Shown here: positions 59,916-64,000 of the stretch, piece after piece | How positions within the stretch are numbered: position 1 is the stretch's first letter | How the letters are laid out: each line of letters opens with the position of its first letter | From: Stackebrandtia nassauensis DSM 44728 | GTDB lineage: Bacteria; Actinomycetota; Actinomycetes; Mycobacteriales; Micromonosporaceae | Length of the DNA: 64,000 nucleotides | NCBI RefSeq assembly: GCF_000024545.1 | Contig: NC_013947.1 | Span: 3,472,001-3,536,000, forward strand | Direction: 5' to 3' | Made by a program: the position numbers and the translations under genes | The notes under the pieces: model-generated | The model's input: the letters and a program-made list of their open reading frames with translations, nothing else | Database searches by the model: none | What the model was told of the DNA's origin: nothing

Positions 59916-61253
59916 CTATGCGAACTCGAACGGTCCGATGTCGATGGTCGCGCCACGGACGCGGGCCGCGCCGTCGACGTCCTCATGGAAGTCCGAACTG
60001 TTGGGCTGCGAACCTTCGTCGATGATGTCGCCCGCCAGCTGGGACCGGTCCCGGAACACGGTGAAGTCGTCCGGGTTGATCGCCAGCACCGGAGCATCGG
60101 GGTTGCCCTCGAACTCCTCCCAGTCGTCGGCGATCGTGGGGTCGGTGACCTCGATGTTGTCGGTGTCGTCGATCAGCGCTTCCTTGCTGCCGTCGGCGAA
60201 GACCGATCCGCCCGCCGTGGCCAGGATGTTGTTGCGCAGCTTGATGTCGGTGGTCTCCAGGCCGTCGACCGTGCTGTGGAACGTGATCACGTGTCCGTCG
60301 ACGCCGCCGCACAGGATGTTGTTCTCGATGGTGCCGCCGGTGACGCTTCCCAGCTCGATGTTCTGGCTGCCGAACGATTCGCAGACGTTGCCGCGGAAGG
60401 TGTAGTCGCGGACGTCGGCACTCGGACGGTGCTCGTTCTGCATGATCAGGCACTGGCCTGACACCCGGACGCAGTAGTTGTTCTCGACGGTGACGCCGTA
60501 GGACTCGTCGGTGCGGCTGGAGTGCTGGTAGTTCTGGATGCAGTCGGCGTGCGGTTCACCCTCCCCCTTGTTGACGTTCAGGTCGTGGATGTAGTTGTTG
60601 CGGATCAGGTGGCCGGTGCCCCAGATCCGCATGCCGTCGACGTCGTCGTTGCCCTCGTCGGACCACAGGTCGTAGATGTTGTTCCACTCGACGGTGATGT
60701 CGGAGCCGCCCCACAGGTAGACGCCGAAGTTGTTGGTCTGGGTGACCGAGTTGCGGGAGATCAGGACGTCACTGGCGCATTCGTCGGCGTCGCAGGCGAT
60801 CGCGTAGTGGATGTGTTTGCCGTTGACGAGGTTGTTGACGATCTCGTGGCCGGTTCCGGAGAACTTGATGCCCGTGGACGGGTCGTCCAGTTCGTCACCG
60901 ACGACGGTGAAACCGTCGATCGTCGCGCCGTCGCCGGACACGACGATGTTCCGCAGTTTCACGATCCCGTTGGCGCGAACCGTGACCGCATTGTCGACGT
61001 TCAACGTGGAGTCCGAGTGGTCGCCGGGTTTGACGCACACGACATCGCCATCCGCGGCGTCGTCGACGGCCGACTGCGGGTCCTCGTCGGTGCTGACGGT
61101 GCAATCGCCGGTCTCGGGATTGCCGTTGCCATCGGTGCCGTACTTCGGACGGTCCGCGGTCTCCGCGTCGTCGGCCGAAGCGGCCACCGTCACCCCGGCA
61201 ACGGTCAGCGCCAGGGTCACGCCGATCAAGGCGGTCACGATTCGCTTATTCAT
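59916..61253 (-). CDS. Secreted right-handed beta-helix protein, probable polysaccharide lyase
   Basis: 445-residue exported protein. Signal peptide about 1-27 (LIGVTLALTVAGVTVAASA). About ten beta-helix coils with ladders such as GHEIVNNLVNGKHIHYAI, DVLISRNSVTQTNNFGVYLW, GHLIRNNYIHDLN, YTFRGNVCESFGSQNIELGS and GGTIENNILCGG. Several Cys pairs are probably disulfides. The fold fits PL or epimerase families, but I see no clear catalytic signature, so activity (lyase or mannuronan epimerase-like) is open. It is the second gene of the PL7-PL6 operon with gaps of 12 and 13 bases. Confidence 0.8.
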   Translation of the reverse strand: MNKRIVTALIGVTLALTVAGVTVAASADDAETADRPKYGTDGNGNPETGDCTVSTDEDPQSAVDDAADGDVVCVKPGDHSDSTLNVDNAVTVRANGIVKLRNIVVSGDGATIDGFTVVGDELDDPSTGIKFSGTGHEIVNNLVNGKHIHYAIACDADECASDVLISRNSVTQTNNFGVYLWGGSDITVEWNNIYDLWSDEGNDDVDGMRIWGTGHLIRNNYIHDLNVNKGEGEPHADCIQNYQHSSRTDESYGVTVENNYCVRVSGQCLIMQNEHRPSADVRDYTFRGNVCESFGSQNIELGSVTGGTIENNILCGGVDGHVITFHSTVDGLETTDIKLRNNILATAGGSVFADGSKEALIDDTDNIEVTDPTIADDWEEFEGNPDAPVLAINPDDFTVFRDRSQLAGDIIDEGSQPNSSDFHEDVDGAARVRGATIDIGPFEFA

Positions 61254-61265
61254 CGGGCGGTCCTG

Positions 61266-62042
61266 TCAGTCCTCGTGGGTGACCTGGATGTCGTAGATGT
61301 GGACCTCGCCGTAGTTGGTCTCGTCGCACGGATCCGAGGGGCTGTCGCAGTTGGCCTGCGTGTAGGCACCGGCCTTGAAGTACCCGGCGTCGAAGTCGGC
61401 GGGCAGCGTGGTCTGCAGTTCCCCGTTGTAGTACGCCTTGATCTCGCCGTCGCTGACGACGAACTTCGCCTCGAAGCGGGTGCCCAGCTCGTAGTCGTCG
61501 GTGATCAGGTGATGGTCACTGGTGTCGCCGTCGGTGACGTACAACTTGGTGCCCTCCAGGCGGAACACCGACACGTCGTCGTCACCGCCGTGGATCTGCC
61601 CGGCCACGACGTCGGGCTTGTCGTTGGGCACCTGGGTGATCGCCTCGTCGATGACCATCGTGTGGGTCCCCGACTCACCCGACCACTCCGTCTCGTCCGA
61701 GCCGTCCTCGTTCATCTCCCGCAGCTCCGAACGCGGGTACTTCGACCCACCGGTGGTCACCCCGTCCACGGCCGACCGGAACTGGACCCCCGAGCAGTCT
61801 TCCAGCGGCGTGAACCACGGATCCATCTCGAACTCCGCCAGCTCGGGCTGCTTGATCTCGGTGGGCTCCTCGTCCTCCCCCACCGGCAGCGTCACCTTCC
61901 AGCTCTTCAGGTCCAGCACCTGTGCCGGGTAGGTGCAGTCGTCCTCGGCCAGCGCACTGGTGGCCGGTATCGCGATGGCCAGCGCACCGACCAGGGTTGC
62001 CGAACCGAGCACGACGGTTGTCGTGCGGTTGAAGCGTCGCAT
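61266..62042 (-). CDS. Secreted PL7 alginate lyase
   Basis: 258-residue exported lyase. Signal peptide about 1-32 (ending TSALAEDD). The three PL7 signatures are all intact: R104-S-E-L-R-E (YPRSELRE), Q149-I-H151 (GQIHGGDD) and YFKAGAYTQ at 231-239. The second residue of QIH is Ile, a form usually associated with polyguluronate or mixed specificity. ATG 62042 follows AGAAGGGA. First gene of the operon, transcribed from the SARP-type promoter at 62081-62112. Confidence 0.95.
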   Translation of the reverse strand: MRRFNRTTTVVLGSATLVGALAIAIPATSALAEDDCTYPAQVLDLKSWKVTLPVGEDEEPTEIKQPELAEFEMDPWFTPLEDCSGVQFRSAVDGVTTGGSKYPRSELREMNEDGSDETEWSGESGTHTMVIDEAITQVPNDKPDVVAGQIHGGDDDVSVFRLEGTKLYVTDGDTSDHHLITDDYELGTRFEAKFVVSDGEIKAYYNGELQTTLPADFDAGYFKAGAYTQANCDSPSDPCDETNYGEVHIYDIQVTHED

Positions 62043-62080
62043 GGAGAAGTCCCTTCTGGGCGGGTGTCGATTCGACGCCG

Positions 62081-62112
62081 ACGCTACGAACCACCGATAA
62101 CACGGCGATAAC
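62081..62112 (-). promoter_or_regulatory. SARP-type promoter of the PL7 operon
   Basis: Minus strand: heptamer GTTATCG (62112-62106), 4 bases, GTTATCG (62101-62095), 8 bases, then -10 TAGCGT (62086-62081). Heptamers 11 bp apart with the last one 8 bp from the -10 is the layout known for SARP-activated promoters. Confidence 0.75.
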
Positions 62113-62143
62113 ACGACCACCAAAACGTCCACTGTGAAGTTTG

Positions 62144-62175
62144 GTTATCGCGGTGTTATCGCGAGTTCCTAGCGT
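62144..62175 (+). promoter_or_regulatory. SARP-type promoter of the WXG-like gene
   Basis: Plus strand: GTTATCG (62144-62150), 4 bases, GTTATCG (62155-62161), 8 bases, -10 TAGCGT (62170-62175). An exact mirror image of the PL7 promoter in elements and spacings, giving a transcript start near 62182 and a leader of about 27 bases. Confidence 0.75.
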
Positions 62176-62208
62176 GATGGCCAAGCACTAGCGAGAGGGA
62201 ACACCGTC

Positions 62209-64000
62209 GTGGTCACCTATGCCCAACTGACCGCCATGAACACTTCCAAGCTCACCTCCGCCGCCCAGGCCAGCGCGGACTTCGGGACCGCCATGACACG
62301 GCAGGGCGAGGCGGTGCAGACCGCCGCCGACATTCCCGCCGGAATGTGGGCCGGTGGCGACGCCAACGCCGCGGGCGGCATGTTGGCCGCGTTGCCGGGT
62401 CCGCTGTACGACCTGTCCGACTCGGCCAAACGCGGCAAGGCGACACTCGACGATCTGGCGACCGGAGTCAACAAGGCCAAGGCACACCTACAGGGGGCAT
62501 ACGACGCCATCAAGGGCACCGGCATCACCATCCAGCCGGACGGCACCGTGGTCACGCCGGTGGTCACCGATCCGGCGGTGGCCGCCGAGAACGACCGCAA
62601 GGCCCAGGACGCGCGGGCCATCATCGACGAGGCGTTGAAGATGGCCGCCGACGCCGACACCACGGCGACGGAGCAGCTGAACGCGCTGTCGGGCCAGGTG
62701 AACGCTTCCTATATGGAGATTCCCGGGAAACAGCAGGATCTGGGCCGGGCCAAGGACCTCCTGAGCACCCCGAAGAACCAGGTCAAACCCGAAACCGCGC
62801 AGGAACTCAACGACATCCTGTCGCGCAACAACAATCCCGAGTTCAACCGGCAGCTCATGGAACAGCTCGGGCCCAAGGGTCTGATCGACGGCAGCGGGCG
62901 GTTCTCGGAGGCGGGCGCGAATCTGGCGCAGAACGGTGACACCGCCGGAGCGGACAAGTTCAGGGAAACGCAGCGCCTGCTGGGAGAGTCGCTGGCGTCG
63001 GCGTCACAGAACGGCGGGCTGACTCCGCAGTGGACGCAGGAGTTGATGAACCAGGGTGCCAAACCCATGGAGGGCAACCCGCAGAACATCGGCTACGAAG
63101 CTCTGGCTCCGCTGCTGGAACACGGCAAGTACGACCCGAGTTTCCTGACCCCGGTGGCCGAGCACGTCACCAGGCTGGACAACTCCTCCGGGCTCGGGAA
63201 CCCGTCCGCTGGCCCCGGCGCGAGCGTGAGCGGGCTCGACAGCAACCCGTTCGTCATCGACGGAAAGGCGGACCACGAAGCGCCGGTCAGCAATCCGCTC
63301 AACTCGGTGATGACCGCGCTGGACCACAGCCCCGAAGCGGCGTCGGACTACTTCACCGGCAACAACGACGAGCACGGCCTGAAATACAACGACGCCTTCG
63401 GCAAACCGCTCGCGCCGATCGAGGGACCGACCGACAACCCCAACATCGACTACGCCCTGGATCGTGTCACGGGTCAGGAGCCCGGCGACCCCTTGGACGT
63501 CAACCGTGTCGGCAACGCGTTGGAGGCCGCAGCCACCGGGGTGCCCTCCGACACGCCCGCCGACGCACCGCGTCCGCCTCGGACCGAGGAAATGGTGAAC
63601 ATCGCCGAGCACCTCGTCAACCGCTTCGGCGGTGAAGGCGACGGCGACATGGACCTCATCCCGGGCGGCAAGCTCGAGAACATGGCCGACAACATGACCG
63701 ATATCGCCTCCACGTACATGCCCGAGATCCACAACTCCTTCCTGAACCCGCTGTCCGGGGACGCGAAGCTGTACCCGGAAGGCGCCATGGCGGAGTTCAA
63801 GGACGAGGACGCCACCGCCGGACTGTTGCACGCCCTCGGCCGACACGAGGATTCGTTCCACCAGCTCATGGGCGCCAGCAACGACATCCGCGATGTCGTG
63901 CTCGCGCAGGAGTACCAGCAGAACGGCCCGGAGGGCAGCTGGGTGCAGGAGGCGCTGCAACCCGGTTCGACCATCGCCAACATACTCACCGATGCCCAGG
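62209..64000 (+). CDS. Large WXG100-like N-terminal protein, probable type VII secretion substrate (C-terminus outside window)
   Basis: At least 597 residues, open to the window end. Residues 1-110 are helical with a W-x-G turn (MW47AGG) between two helices, the shape of ESX/WXG100 modules; there is no signal peptide. The remainder is hydrophilic and mostly helical (PETAQELNDILSRNNNPEF, FIDGKAD-like and SVMTALDHSPEAASDYF segments) without a catalytic motif I recognise. It recalls the large actinobacterial ALPGPL-type ESX-associated proteins (perhaps DUF6571-like). GTG 62209 has GAGAGGGA 9 bases upstream and lies behind a SARP-type promoter mirrored with that of the lyase operon. A toxin domain could lie downstream of the window. 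Confidence 0.75.
   Translation, partial: MVTYAQLTAMNTSKLTSAAQASADFGTAMTRQGEAVQTAADIPAGMWAGGDANAAGGMLAALPGPLYDLSDSAKRGKATLDDLATGVNKAKAHLQGAYDAIKGTGITIQPDGTVVTPVVTDPAVAAENDRKAQDARAIIDEALKMAADADTTATEQLNALSGQVNASYMEIPGKQQDLGRAKDLLSTPKNQVKPETAQELNDILSRNNNPEFNRQLMEQLGPKGLIDGSGRFSEAGANLAQNGDTAGADKFRETQRLLGESLASASQNGGLTPQWTQELMNQGAKPMEGNPQNIGYEALAPLLEHGKYDPSFLTPVAEHVTRLDNSSGLGNPSAGPGASVSGLDSNPFVIDGKADHEAPVSNPLNSVMTALDHSPEAASDYFTGNNDEHGLKYNDAFGKPLAPIEGPTDNPNIDYALDRVTGQEPGDPLDVNRVGNALEAAATGVPSDTPADAPRPPRTEEMVNIAEHLVNRFGGEGDGDMDLIPGGKLENMADNMTDIASTYMPEIHNSFLNPLSGDAKLYPEGAMAEFKDEDATAGLLHALGRHEDSFHQLMGASNDIRDVVLAQEYQQNGPEGSWVQEALQPGSTIANILTDAQ

Overview
The window is high-GC DNA with dense, short-gap gene packing, frequent ATGA/GTGA stop-start overlaps and many GTG starts. 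Together with an AfsR/SARP-type regulator, two ECF sigma factors with fused C-terminal domains, LacI/ROK/MocR/TetR regulators and a YhgE-MMPL pair, this points to a filamentous or related actinobacterium. A Glycomycetales (Stackebrandtia-like) host is my guess, not something I can prove. No rRNA, tRNA, CRISPR array, IS element or phage gene was recognised. No gene-free stretch exceeds 300 bases; the longest, 997-1244 and 38511-38789, are described in the entries.

Layout. 1-3.8 kb: an MFS (sugar-type) transporter cut by the window edge, divergent from its LacI regulator with two matching operators, then an aldo/keto reductase with a divergent MerR gene and a MerR-type 19-bp-spacer promoter. 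3.8-7.7 kb: an RNHCP zinc protein, a NarL-type two-component pair next to a small membrane protein with three inverted repeats between them, a DUF6196-like protein and a four-EF-hand protein. 7.8-14.5 kb: AlkB, an unknown protein, a DUF3159 protein coupled to a FAD monooxygenase with divergent TetR, and an MFS/GT9 pair. 14.7-17 kb: moaA-moaC-moaDE for molybdopterin, the last a MoaD-MoaE fusion. 17-24 kb: pentapeptide protein, VanZ protein, and a coupled operon of a HAD-GH13 fusion, an MFS protein containing a coding minisatellite, an SDR and an epoxide hydrolase. The divergent ROK regulator at 24.1 kb is coupled to a degenerate EccC-like protein. 26.5-38.5 kb: a serine hydrolase, two ECF sigma genes, two SDRs (one without catalytic residues), rocD-proC (ornithine to proline; proC lacks a normal stop), GNAT-AKR divergent from a MocR regulator, and a creatininase/enolase pair.

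38.6-51.8 kb: a frameshifted gene remnant, a secreted GH92 mannosidase, a second two-component pair divergent from an acyltransferase-like membrane protein, a Tat-exported NlpC/P60 enzyme, and an MMPL-ATPase fusion coupled to YhgE under a divergent TetR. 51.9-64 kb is a polysaccharide-degradation region: a LacI regulator, secreted GH16 coupled to a 1025-residue SARP regulator, and on the other strand an operon of PL7 lyase, beta-helix protein, PL6 lyase and a GH5-like enzyme ending in a truncated glycosidase remnant. The PL7 operon is divergent from a WXG-like large protein that runs off the window.

The most striking signal is the 95-bp divergent promoter at 62081-62175. On each strand it carries the same heptamer twice, 11 bp apart and exactly 8 bp before an identical -10 hexamer. 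That is the architecture of SARP-activated promoters, and it suggests that the lyase operon and the ESX-like protein share one SARP activator, plausibly the SARP encoded at 53.9 kb.
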